Positions 9,397 to 17,069 of a DNA stretch of 64,000 nucleotides are shown one piece after another (positions within the stretch are counted from its first letter, which is position 1; the number at the start of each line of letters is the position of its first letter). This DNA comes from DASQUK01 sp963717085. GTDB taxonomy: Bacteria > Actinomycetota > Acidimicrobiia > Acidimicrobiales > VFJN01. The stretch covers positions 21,477 through 85,476 of the forward strand of contig CAVQVM010000012.1 in assembly GCA_963717085.1 (NCBI GenBank). Reading direction: 5' to 3'. A program made the translations under genes and the position numbers. The notes below the pieces were generated by a model, which searched no databases, had not been told where the DNA came from, and was given only the letters and a program-made list of their open reading frames with translations.

Positions 9397-9921
9397 TCAG
9401 TCCTCGGACGGTGTCCGGATCACCACCACCGGGCAGGGTGCGTGCTGCACGCACGCCATCGCGACCGATCCAACCACCAGGCGACTGAGCCCGGTGCGGC
9501 CGTGGGAGCCGACCACCAACAGGTCGGCGGCCTCGGCCACCTCCACCAGCGTCAGCGCCGGGGCGCCGGGGAGGATCGTGCGCAGCACCTCGGGCGGCTG
9601 GTCGTCCATCTCGGCCAGCGCGCCGTCGACGATCTCGTCGACCGACTCCCGGGCAATGGCGTCGATCTCGCCCTCATGGGCACGCAGGCTCAACGTGGCG
9701 CCGAAGGGCATGGCCGACATCGGCGGCGACCACGAGTGCACCACCTCCACGGTCGCCTGCCGCAGGACCCCCTCCGCGAGCGCCCATCGCAGGGCCACAG
9801 CGGCCTGCTCGGAGTCGTCGACGCCCACGACGATGCGCCCGCGCACGGGCTCGGCATCGGCCTCGGGCACCGTGGGTGTCGTGGCGGCGGTGGTCGGATC
9901 GGGATCGCTCGTCATGGACAC
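9397..9921 (-). CDS. Universal stress protein (UspA family)
   Basis: A 174-residue single Usp domain. Strand 1 with the ATP-binding aspartate is IVVGVDDSEQA, and the C-terminal nucleotide-binding signature is VVGSHGRTGLSRLVVGSVA, followed by HAPCPVVVIR. The first 28 residues are a Pro/Thr-rich extension. The GTG at 9921 gives the longest form; an ATG two codons later is equally possible. ATP-binding Usp proteins modulate stress survival and dormancy in actinobacteria. It is divergent from the amidohydrolase at 9974. Confidence 0.93.
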   Translation of the reverse strand: MSMTSDPDPTTAATTPTVPEADAEPVRGRIVVGVDDSEQAAVALRWALAEGVLRQATVEVVHSWSPPMSAMPFGATLSLRAHEGEIDAIARESVDEIVDGALAEMDDQPPEVLRTILPGAPALTLVEVAEAADLLVVGSHGRTGLSRLVVGSVAMACVQHAPCPVVVIRTPSED

Positions 9922-9973
9922 TTCCTAGCCCTCGACCAGGCATCGGCGCCCGACCCTTGCTAGAACCAGCGAC

Positions 9974-10849
9974 ATGACGCCCCCGTTAGACATCGGGATC
10001 ATCGACACGATGATCGGGTTCCCGGCCCGGAACATGCGCAAGCAGTACGCGTTCATCACCAAGCAGACGCACGACCGGGAGTCGAAGGAAGACTTCGAGT
10101 TCCCGGTCGAGTACATGTTCAAGGACGTCCCCGACAAGAAGCTCGACAAGGATGCCGATCCCCTGGACGTCACCCTGCGGGAGATGGACCTCTGGGGCGT
10201 GGAGAAGGGCGTCATCGGTGTCAACGGCGACATCGGCGAGCGGGCCGTGCGCGACCATCCCGACCGGTTCATCCCCCAGCTCTCGGTCGACCCCAACGAC
10301 GGTATGGACGCCGTGCGGGCCATCGCCAACGCGCACGACAACTGGGGCATCAGCTCGATCGGCGTGTTCCCCGCCGGCACCTTCCCCCAGGTGCCGATCA
10401 ACGACAAGAAGATGTACCCGCTGTACGCCAAGTGCGCGGAGCTCGGCATCGCGGTGTTCTGCTGCGCCGGGATCCCCGGGCCGCGGCTGCGCTTCGCGTG
10501 CCAGCACGTCGAGCTGATCGACGAGGTCTGCTACGACTTCCCCGAGCTGGTCTTCGTGACCCGCCACGGCTGCGAGCCCTGGGCCGACCTGGCGGTGAAG
10601 CTGATGCTCAAGTGGCCCAACCTCTATTACTCCACCAGTGCGTTCGCGCCGAAGTACTACCCCAAGGCCATCGTCGAGTACGCCAACACCCGCGGCGGCG
10701 ACAAGATCATCTACGCCGGCTACTTCCCCATGGGGCTGTCGCTCGAGCGCATCATGGGCGAGCTGCCCGGGGTGCAGTTCAAGGACGAGGTCTGGCCGAA
10801 GTTCCTGCGGCACAACGCCGAGAAAGTGCTGGGGCTGCCCACGGGCTGA
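9974..10849 (+). CDS. Amidohydrolase-2 family protein
   Basis: A 291-residue TIM-barrel amidohydrolase of the group containing ACMS decarboxylase and related non-hydrolytic (de)carboxylases. Visible landmarks are DIGIIDTMIGFP at the N-terminus, where the metal HxH is replaced by IDT, a VTRHGCEPW segment with a conserved His, and a C-terminal IIYAGYFPMG where this family normally has a GSDFP/GTDYP catalytic Asp. The missing N-terminal HxH and altered terminal Asp resemble a subgroup common in actinobacteria involved in CoA-linked or aromatic degradation, so metal dependence is uncertain. It appears monocistronic. Confidence 0.75.
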   Translation: MTPPLDIGIIDTMIGFPARNMRKQYAFITKQTHDRESKEDFEFPVEYMFKDVPDKKLDKDADPLDVTLREMDLWGVEKGVIGVNGDIGERAVRDHPDRFIPQLSVDPNDGMDAVRAIANAHDNWGISSIGVFPAGTFPQVPINDKKMYPLYAKCAELGIAVFCCAGIPGPRLRFACQHVELIDEVCYDFPELVFVTRHGCEPWADLAVKLMLKWPNLYYSTSAFAPKYYPKAIVEYANTRGGDKIIYAGYFPMGLSLERIMGELPGVQFKDEVWPKFLRHNAEKVLGLPTG

Positions 10850-10861
10850 GCTGCGCGCGGC

Positions 10862-10939
10862 TCATACCGGGTCGAGCCGCAGCACCGGGATGCGCCGGTT
10901 GGTGGCACGCGTGCGATAGATGGCGAAGCCGGGGCGCAT
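10862..10939 (-). pseudogene. Possible C-terminal remnant of a deazaflavin-dependent nitroreductase
   Basis: The last 25 codons before a TGA read MRPGFAIYRTRATNRRIPVLRLDPV-like residues. This resembles the conserved tail (FAxYxxxTxRxIPVxxLxPV) of F420-dependent nitroreductase/Ddn-family proteins. Upstream in the same frame the sequence becomes Arg/Pro-rich and unlike any protein, so only a scrap remains. This is a by-eye similarity over a short stretch; chance is possible. The rest of 10850-11064 shows no gene. Confidence 0.3.
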
Positions 10940-11064
10940 CCCGACCGCCCGCTCGGAGCAGCTGTCGCGCGTGACGCTCCCCTGCCGCGACGTGCCACAG
11001 GAGCGTCGCCCTGCGGATGCCGCCATGCCGGGCGCAGGCCGCGTAGGTTGCCGGCGTGAACGCG

Positions 11065-11871
11065 TCAGGCCCGGTCGAGCCAGGCGATGCCGATCACCCC
11101 CCGGCCGGTGTAGACGGTCATTGCCGCGCTGCACACCTCCGGCGGCCGGTCCGAGCCCACCAGCTCGGCGAGGCGCTCAGCCATGGCCTGCCCGCCCCGC
11201 CCGGCACCGGCGCCCGTGAACGCGACCGGGTCACCTGCACCCCGCTGCCGGCCGTAGAGGTCGGCGAGCGCCGTCACCGGATCCTCGCCGTCCAGCACTC
11301 GCAGCGGCTCGATCGCCCCCTGGCGCGCCTCGAAGATGGTCGGTCGCCCCCGTCCGCGCTCGATCTCGACCATGCCGGCAGCCACCAGCGGCTCGGCCGT
11401 GCCGACCGCCCCGATGACGCGGGCGCGTGCGGCGGCCCCCTGTGCCGCGGCCACCACGTCCGCGAGCGACCGGTTGCCGTCCCGGGCCGTCTCGGATGCC
11501 ACCTCGGCCACCAGTGCCTGGCCCGACGCCGCCGTGCGTGTGTCCACGACCGCGACCGGCCTGTCCGCGAGCCACGGCACATGACAGGCGTGGCGCCACA
11601 TGGCGGTCAGCTCGGCGGCCGGCGTGAGGATCACCGCGGCCTGGGCATCGGTGCCCTCGACGGCGTCGAGGTAGTCGATCACGCCCGGGGCCCGGGTCTT
11701 GATCGGCTCGCCCCGGGCCAGGGCCTCGTCGACGACCCGGGAATCGATCTGGTCGTCTGGGACCTGACGGTCGGCGAGCAGGATGGTGATGGGCACCACG
11801 ACCACCGCCGCCTCGTTCCCCGAGGGCCGCGACGGCCGCCCACTCGAATCGGTGACCACCACGGTCCTCAT
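11065..11871 (-). CDS. DegV family fatty-acid-binding protein
   Basis: A 268-residue DegV-fold protein. It starts with VVVTDSSG, followed by VVPITILLADRQVPDD and the IKTRAPGVIDYLDAV block that lines the fatty-acid pocket, and VAVVDTRTAASGQALV in the middle. DegV/FakB proteins bind one fatty acid and, in organisms with FakA, present it for phosphorylation; no FakA is in this window. The N-terminal loop after TDSSG carries an atypical SGRPSRPSGNE sequence. It is divergent from the MerR-TetR regulator with a 59-bp gap, so the two may share a control region. Confidence 0.85.
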   Translation of the reverse strand: MRTVVVTDSSGRPSRPSGNEAAVVVVPITILLADRQVPDDQIDSRVVDEALARGEPIKTRAPGVIDYLDAVEGTDAQAAVILTPAAELTAMWRHACHVPWLADRPVAVVDTRTAASGQALVAEVASETARDGNRSLADVVAAAQGAAARARVIGAVGTAEPLVAAGMVEIERGRGRPTIFEARQGAIEPLRVLDGEDPVTALADLYGRQRGAGDPVAFTGAGAGRGGQAMAERLAELVGSDRPPEVCSAAMTVYTGRGVIGIAWLDRA

Positions 11872-11930
11872 GCTGCGGTGCCTCCTCGGTCGTCCCAGCG
11901 TCCCACCGCCGCGCTGCGGAAGGTAGCCGC

Positions 11931-12713
11931 GTGACGGGGGCCGGCCGCTACACGATTGCCGAGCTGGTCGAGCGGACCGGGATCCCGGCCACGACCATCC
12001 ACCACTATCGCAACGCCGGGCTCCTGCCTGCGCCCGAGCGCGTCGGCGCCAACCGCTTCCGCTACAGCGAGCGCCACGTCCAGGCGCTCCGGCTCATCCG
12101 GCTGCTGCGTGACCGGCGGCGGTTGCCGCTGCCCACGATCCGCGAGGTCTTGCCCGAGCTGTTGGCCAGCGGCGACGCGGAGGCCTTCCACGCCGACACC
12201 TGGGAGGCGGCGCTGACCGGCCGCTCCGACGTGCCCGACGCCACCCGGGAGCGCATCGTGGCGGCTGCCGTCGACCTGTTCGCGGCCCGCGGCTACGGCG
12301 ACGTCGCCGTCAGCGACGTGGCGGCCCGAGCGGGGACGGCCAAGGGCAGCGTCTACCGCCACTTCGAGTCCAAGGAGGCGTTGTTCGCGGCCGCGGTCGA
12401 GTCGGTCGTGGCCGGTGTGGTCGCTGACGTGCGGGCCGCGGCCGACCGGGCCGGCGGGCAGCTGGAGCCGACCGCGGCGATGGTGACGCTCGTGATGGCG
12501 GCGACGCCCGGCTTCATGCTGCTGCTGGAGCTGACGGCCGGCAGCCTGCGCGGCCAACCCGGCCACCGGGAGCTGGCGGATGCGGCGCTCACCTGCTTCG
12601 TCGACGGCGTGGGTCCGGTCCTCGCCGGACCGGGGACGCCACGCGAGCGCGCCGTCGCGCTCATCGTCCAGTTGGCGCGGGAGACCATGCGCGCCGTCCT
12701 CGGCGCCGGGTGA
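11931..12713 (+). CDS. MerR-TetR fused transcriptional regulator
   Basis: A 260-residue protein with two DNA-binding modules. Residues about 6-75 form a MerR winged helix (YTIAELVERTG, then TIHHYRNAGLLPAPER and RYSERHVQALRLIRLLR). Residues about 103-150 form a TetR_N helix-turn-helix (AAVDLFAARGYGDVAVSDVAARAGTAKGSVYRHF). An all-helical TetR ligand-type domain completes it. It sits 102 bp upstream of the hopanoid operon in the same orientation, with a long palindrome between them, so control of hopanoid synthesis is a reasonable inference. The effector is unknown. GTG at 11931 is the only good start near the divergent DegV gene. Confidence 0.88.
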   Translation: MTGAGRYTIAELVERTGIPATTIHHYRNAGLLPAPERVGANRFRYSERHVQALRLIRLLRDRRRLPLPTIREVLPELLASGDAEAFHADTWEAALTGRSDVPDATRERIVAAAVDLFAARGYGDVAVSDVAARAGTAKGSVYRHFESKEALFAAAVESVVAGVVADVRAAADRAGGQLEPTAAMVTLVMAATPGFMLLLELTAGSLRGQPGHRELADAALTCFVDGVGPVLAGPGTPRERAVALIVQLARETMRAVLGAG

Positions 12714-12755
12714 TCCAGAGGGGGTTGCGCACCCGGGGCCCCATGCGCTTAGTTA

Positions 12756-12794
12756 CGTACAACATCTCTGACCATCGGGTCAGATTCTTGTACG
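12756..12794. promoter_or_regulatory. Nested palindrome upstream of the hopanoid operon
   Basis: Two concentric inverted repeats share one centre near 12775: an outer CGTACAA/TTGTACG (12756-12762 with 12788-12794) and an inner TCTGACC/GGTCAGA (12767-12773 with 12778-12784). The element lies in the 102-bp gap between the MerR-TetR gene and the first hopanoid gene and is AT-richer than its surroundings. Its size suits a dimeric regulator, so it is a candidate operator. Promoter hexamers could not be assigned confidently. Confidence 0.45.
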
Positions 12795-12815
12795 AAAGCG
12801 GGGACTGGTCGGCGC

Positions 12816-14591
12816 ATGGGCGACATCGCGGTGGCGATCCAACAGGAGGGCGCCACACCCCGACCCGCCCTGCCGCCGGAGGCCCAGCTCCTCGTCCAGG
12901 CTGACCACGAGAACTTCCCGGTCGCCACCCGGCTCGTGCCCCGCGAAGCCCGCGGGCAACTGCTCGCCGTCTATGCCTTCGCCCGCCTGACCGACGACCT
13001 CGGCGACGAGCATCGCGGTGATCGCACTGCGGCCCTCGACTGGCTGGAGGGCGACCTGCGGGCGGCGCTCGAGGGTCGGCCCAGCCATCCGGTCACCGCT
13101 CGGCTGAGCCGCGCGATCGCCGCCACCGACATGACCGCGGCCCCCTTCTTCGACCTCATCGCCGCCAACCGGCGCGACCAGGCGATCGCACGCCAGGCGA
13201 CCTGGGACCAGTTGATCGACTACTGCCGGTTGTCAGCCAACCCCATCGGCGCTGCCGTGCTGGCGATCGCCGGCGCCCTGACGCCCGAGCGCGAGGCCCT
13301 GTCGGACCGTGTGTGCAGCGGCCTGCAGGTCGTCGAGCACCTCCAGGACGTGGGGGAGGACGCCGCCGCTGGGCGCATCTACCTCCCCGCCGACGACCTG
13401 CAGCGGTTCGGCGTGGTGGATGCAGACCTGATGGCGGCGGAGGCCTCGCCCGCGTTGCGGTCCGTCGTCGCCTTCGAGCTGGCCCGCGCCCGGGAGCTGC
13501 TGGCGGCGGGCATCCCACTGACCCGGTCGCTGCGGGGCTGGTGCCGGTTGGCGGTGGCCGGCTACGTCGCCGGGGGCCTGGCGGCGGCGGACGCGATCGA
13601 GGCCGCCAACTACGACGTGCTGGCCCGCCCGGTCCGACCCCGCCAGGCCCGGACACTGCGCCACGCGCTCCGGGTCCTGGCGGCTCCGGCAGCGAGACCT
13701 GGACGTGAGGGCCGCGAGAAGCCCGAGCTGGACCGGGCGTACGCCGCGTGCGCCGAGGTCACCCGCCGGGAGGCCAAGAACTTCGCCTACGGCATCGCCC
13801 TGCTGCCCCCGCCGAAGCGCCGGGCGATGGCGGTGGTGTACGCCCTGGCCCGCCGGGTCGACGACATCGTGGACGAGCCCGGCCCTATCGACGCCCGGGC
13901 CCGGACGCTCGACGAGCAGGAGGCACTGGCGACCCGCACGATGGGCGAGGGCGTGGCCGCCGTGCCGGGCGACCCCGTGCTCGTGGCCCTGGCAGACGTG
14001 GTGCGCAGGTACCCGCTGCCTCCGGATGCCGTCGCCGACCTGTTCGAGGGCTGCCGCCGCGACCTCGTCCTGGCCCGCACGGCGACGTTGGACGACCTGG
14101 TCGGCTACTGCCGGCAGGTGGCGGGTTCGATCGGGCGGCTGTCGCTCGCGGTCTTCGGCACCGACCGGCCGGGCGTGACGGCGCCGCTGGCCGACGACCT
14201 CGGCGTGGCCCTCCAGCTCACCAACGTCCTGCGTGACGTGGTCGAGGACCGTGACCAGCTCGGCCGGGTCTACCTGCCGGCCGACGACCTGGCCCGTTTC
14301 GGCTGCGCGCCCGATGCGTCCGGACCGGCGGATCGGCTGGCGGCGCTGCTCACGTTCGAGGCCGAACGAGCCCGCGGCTGGTACGACCGGGGGCTGGGCC
14401 TGCTGCCGCACCTCGACCGCCGTTCCCGCGCCTGCGTGGCCGCCATGGCCGGCATCTACCACCGCCTGCTCGACCAGATCGAGCGCGACCCTGGGGCGGT
14501 CCTGCGTGGTCGCATCTCGCTCACGACCGGGCAGAAGGTGGGCGTCACTGCCCGCAGCCTGGTGCGGTTCCCGATCGGGCCTGGCGGATGA
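12816..14591 (+). CDS. hpnCD: Fused HpnC-HpnD squalene-forming synthase
   Basis: A 591-residue protein made of two full trans-isoprenyl synthase domains. The N-terminal half (about 1-290) is HpnC-like: ENFPVATRLVP, first Asp motif DDLGDE at 60-65 and second motif HLQDVGED near 173. The C-terminal half (about 300-591) is HpnD-like: KNFAYGIALLP, DDIVDE near 348 and NVLRDVVED near 470. In the known route, HpnD makes presqualene diphosphate from two farnesyl diphosphates and HpnC converts it to hydroxysqualene for HpnE. These are normally separate genes. Both halves keep their Asp-rich motifs, so both are probably active. The stop overlaps the hpnE start by 4 bp. Confidence 0.92.
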   Translation: MGDIAVAIQQEGATPRPALPPEAQLLVQADHENFPVATRLVPREARGQLLAVYAFARLTDDLGDEHRGDRTAALDWLEGDLRAALEGRPSHPVTARLSRAIAATDMTAAPFFDLIAANRRDQAIARQATWDQLIDYCRLSANPIGAAVLAIAGALTPEREALSDRVCSGLQVVEHLQDVGEDAAAGRIYLPADDLQRFGVVDADLMAAEASPALRSVVAFELARARELLAAGIPLTRSLRGWCRLAVAGYVAGGLAAADAIEAANYDVLARPVRPRQARTLRHALRVLAAPAARPGREGREKPELDRAYAACAEVTRREAKNFAYGIALLPPPKRRAMAVVYALARRVDDIVDEPGPIDARARTLDEQEALATRTMGEGVAAVPGDPVLVALADVVRRYPLPPDAVADLFEGCRRDLVLARTATLDDLVGYCRQVAGSIGRLSLAVFGTDRPGVTAPLADDLGVALQLTNVLRDVVEDRDQLGRVYLPADDLARFGCAPDASGPADRLAALLTFEAERARGWYDRGLGLLPHLDRRSRACVAAMAGIYHRLLDQIERDPGAVLRGRISLTTGQKVGVTARSLVRFPIGPGG

Positions 14592-15964
14592 CCCGGCCCC
14601 GAATCTGCGTGGTGGGCGGGGGGCTCGCGGGGATGGCGGCGGCGCTCGCATGTGCCGACGCCGGCGCCGAGGTGACCCTCGTCGAGCGGCGCCGGCGGCT
14701 GGGCGGCGCAACCTGGTCGTTCCGCCACAACGACCTGTGGTTCGACAACGGCCAGCACGTGTTCCTGCGCTGCTGCACGGCCTACCGGGCGTTCCTCGAG
14801 CGCCTCGGGGTGGCGGACCGGGTGCGGCTCCAATCGCGCCTCGACGTCCCCGTGGTCGCCCCCGGCGGCCGGACGGCACGGCTGCGCCGCAGCCGCCTCC
14901 TCCCGGCGCCCGCCCACCTCGGCCGGTCGCTGCTGACGTACCGCCACCTCCGCGTCCGTGACCGCCTGCGGCTCGGTCCGGCGGCGTTGGCGCTCCGCCG
15001 GGTCGACGTCGACGCGGCGGAGGCCGACCAGCAGACGTTCGGCGATTGGCTCACGCGCCACGGCCAGCCACCGGAGGCGCAGGCGGCCCTGTGGGACCTG
15101 ATCTGCCGCCCGACCGTGAACCTACCGGCGACCGAAGCGTCGCTGGCGCTGGCGGCAATGGTGTTCCAGACGGGCCTGCTCACCGAGGCCGGCGCCGCCG
15201 ACATCGGCTGGGCGTCGGTCCCCCTGGGGGAGCTGCACGGCGACGCCGGGCTGCGTGCGCTCGAGCGGGCGGGCGTCGAGGTCCTGACCGGTGCGCCCGT
15301 CAGCGCGGTCGACCGACCGCCGGGGGGAGCCGGGTTCACCGTGAGGGTCGCAGGCACCCAGCACGCCGCCGACGCCGTCGTGGTCGCCGTCCCCCACACC
15401 GCGGTCCCCGGCCTGGCGACCGACCTTGCCGAGCTGGTCGGCGTGGGCGAGCGGCTCGGCGTGTCGCCGATCGTGAACGTGCACGTCGTCTACGACCGGC
15501 GGGTCACCGACCTGGAATTCGCCGCCGGCGTGGGCACCGACGTCCAGTTCGTGTTCGACCGCACCGCCGCTGCCGGGCTCGACCGGGGCCAGTACCTGGC
15601 GGTGTCGCTGTCCGCGGCCGACCCGTACATGGATCGGTCGCCCGACGAGGTCAAGGCGGCGGTTGTCGCCGGCCTGGCCGCGCTGTTCCCCCGGGCACGC
15701 GCCGCTCGCGTCGTCGACGCGCTCGTCTCGCGCGAGCCGGCGGCGACGTTCAGGGGAGTGCCCGGGTCCCGCTCCGCCCGTCCGCCCGGCACCACTGCGG
15801 TCGCCGGGCTGGTGCTGGCCGGAGCGTGGACCGCCACCGGGTGGCCGGCGACCATGGAGGGGGCGGTGCGCAGCGGCAACCGCGCCGCCCGCCACGCCCT
15901 CCTCGCCGCCGGGCACACGCGCCAGCTGCCGGCGTGGCCGGCCGACGAGGAGATCGCGGTGTGA
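14588..15964 (+). CDS. hpnE: Hydroxysqualene dehydroxylase HpnE
   Basis: A 458-residue FAD-dependent amine-oxidase/phytoene-desaturase-like protein. The N-terminal dinucleotide motif is VVGGGLAGMAAAL, followed by VTLVERRRRLGG, and the C-terminal FAD-binding segment is LVLAGAWTATGWPATMEGAVRSG. HpnE reduces hydroxysqualene to squalene, the last step before cyclisation. Its position directly after HpnC-HpnD with an ATGA overlap, and before the prenyl synthase and cyclase genes, supports the assignment over a carotenoid desaturase. Confidence 0.92.
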   Translation: MTRPRICVVGGGLAGMAAALACADAGAEVTLVERRRRLGGATWSFRHNDLWFDNGQHVFLRCCTAYRAFLERLGVADRVRLQSRLDVPVVAPGGRTARLRRSRLLPAPAHLGRSLLTYRHLRVRDRLRLGPAALALRRVDVDAAEADQQTFGDWLTRHGQPPEAQAALWDLICRPTVNLPATEASLALAAMVFQTGLLTEAGAADIGWASVPLGELHGDAGLRALERAGVEVLTGAPVSAVDRPPGGAGFTVRVAGTQHAADAVVVAVPHTAVPGLATDLAELVGVGERLGVSPIVNVHVVYDRRVTDLEFAAGVGTDVQFVFDRTAAAGLDRGQYLAVSLSAADPYMDRSPDEVKAAVVAGLAALFPRARAARVVDALVSREPAATFRGVPGSRSARPPGTTAVAGLVLAGAWTATGWPATMEGAVRSGNRAARHALLAAGHTRQLPAWPADEEIAV

Positions 15965-16049
15965 GCGAGCGACAGCGAGCGAGCCATGGGCACAGTGCCC
16001 TGTCGCCGCGAAGCGGCGATGTGCTCATTGGCGGGCCGGAGGCACGCCG
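15965..16049 (+). repeat. Hairpin-rich operon spacer 1
   Basis: This 85-bp gap inside an otherwise overlapping operon starts with GAGCGAGCGACAGCGAGCGAG. It contains GGGCACAGTGCCC (15988-16000) and a 7-bp stem TCGCCGC-GAA-GCGGCGA (16003-16019), and ends in a good Shine-Dalgarno (GGAGG) 8-9 bp before the next start. A second spacer of similar make-up lies at 20392-20488. These look like members of a short interspersed palindromic family rather than leftover coding sequence. Confidence 0.45.
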
Positions 16050-17069
16050 ATGAGCACGCTGACGTCCGTCCCGGATGCCCTCGCTCGGGCCCGCGACATC
16101 GTCCACCCCGCCATGGTGGACGCCGTCGAGCGGCTCAATCCCGAGCTGGGGAGGATCGCCGCCTACCACCTGGGCTGGTGCGACGAGCACGGTGCGCCGA
16201 GTGCCCGGGCCGGCGGCAAGGGCGTCCGCCCGGCGCTCGCGGTGCTGTCGGCTGAGGCCGCGGGCGCCGACGCGACCGCGGGGGTGCCCGGTGCGGTCGC
16301 CGTGGAGCTCGTCCACAACTTCTCGCTGCTCCACGACGACGTCATCGACGGCGACCGCGAGCGCCGCCACCGCCCCACGGTGTGGGCGCTGTATGGCGTC
16401 GGTCCCGCCGTGCTGGTCGGCGACGCCCTCCTCACGCTCGGCCACCAGGTCCTGCTCGAGCACGGCCAGGCGGGGGCGGCCGCCAGCGCCGAGCTGGGCG
16501 ACGCCGTGGCGGCGATGATCGGCGGGCAGGCCGACGACATGGCCTTCGAGGGCCGGTCCGACGTCACCGGCGAGGAGTGCCTCGGCATGGTGGCCGGCAA
16601 GACCGGCGCCCTCCTGTCCTGTGCCGCCGCCATCGGCTCGGTGCTGGTGGGCGCGCCCGCCCCGGTGGTCGCTGCGCTGGGCAGCTACGGCGCCCACCTG
16701 GGCGTCGCCTTCCAGGCCGTCGACGACATCCTCGGCATCTGGGGTGACCCCGAGCGGACGGGCAAGCCGCGGGGCAACGACCTGTCCACCCGCAAGAAGT
16801 CGCTCCCGGTGGTCTTCGCCTTGAGTGCCGACGATCGCGGCCTCGCCGGCGAGCTGCGGCGCCTGCTTCTCAACGGGCCGCTCGACGCCGGCGCCGTGTC
16901 CCGGGCCACCGAGCTCGTCGAGGCCTGTGGCGCCCGGCAGGCCACCGAGGCGCTTGCCCGCGAGCACCTCGATGCCGCCTGCCGGGCGTTGCCGGGGGCG
17001 GGGTTGGCGGCGACGGCGTGCGCCGAGCTGGCCGACCTCGCCCGCTTCGTCGTCGAGAGGGAGTTCTGA
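16050..17069 (+). CDS. Polyprenyl diphosphate synthase (probably farnesyl diphosphate synthase)
   Basis: A 339-residue all-helical isoprenyl synthase. It has GGKGVRPAL near residue 55, the first Asp motif LLHDDVIDGDRERRHRPT, GKTGALLSCAA, and the second Asp motif AFQAVDDILGIWGD followed by GNDLSTRKKSLP. It condenses isopentenyl diphosphate with allylic diphosphates; placed before the cyclase and after squalene synthase genes it most likely supplies farnesyl diphosphate, although the chain length cannot be set by eye. The start at 16050 was chosen for its GGAGG site; the longer open frame is a shadow of hpnE. Its TGA overlaps the ATG of shc. Confidence 0.9.
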   Translation: MSTLTSVPDALARARDIVHPAMVDAVERLNPELGRIAAYHLGWCDEHGAPSARAGGKGVRPALAVLSAEAAGADATAGVPGAVAVELVHNFSLLHDDVIDGDRERRHRPTVWALYGVGPAVLVGDALLTLGHQVLLEHGQAGAAASAELGDAVAAMIGGQADDMAFEGRSDVTGEECLGMVAGKTGALLSCAAAIGSVLVGAPAPVVAALGSYGAHLGVAFQAVDDILGIWGDPERTGKPRGNDLSTRKKSLPVVFALSADDRGLAGELRRLLLNGPLDAGAVSRATELVEACGARQATEALAREHLDAACRALPGAGLAATACAELADLARFVVEREF

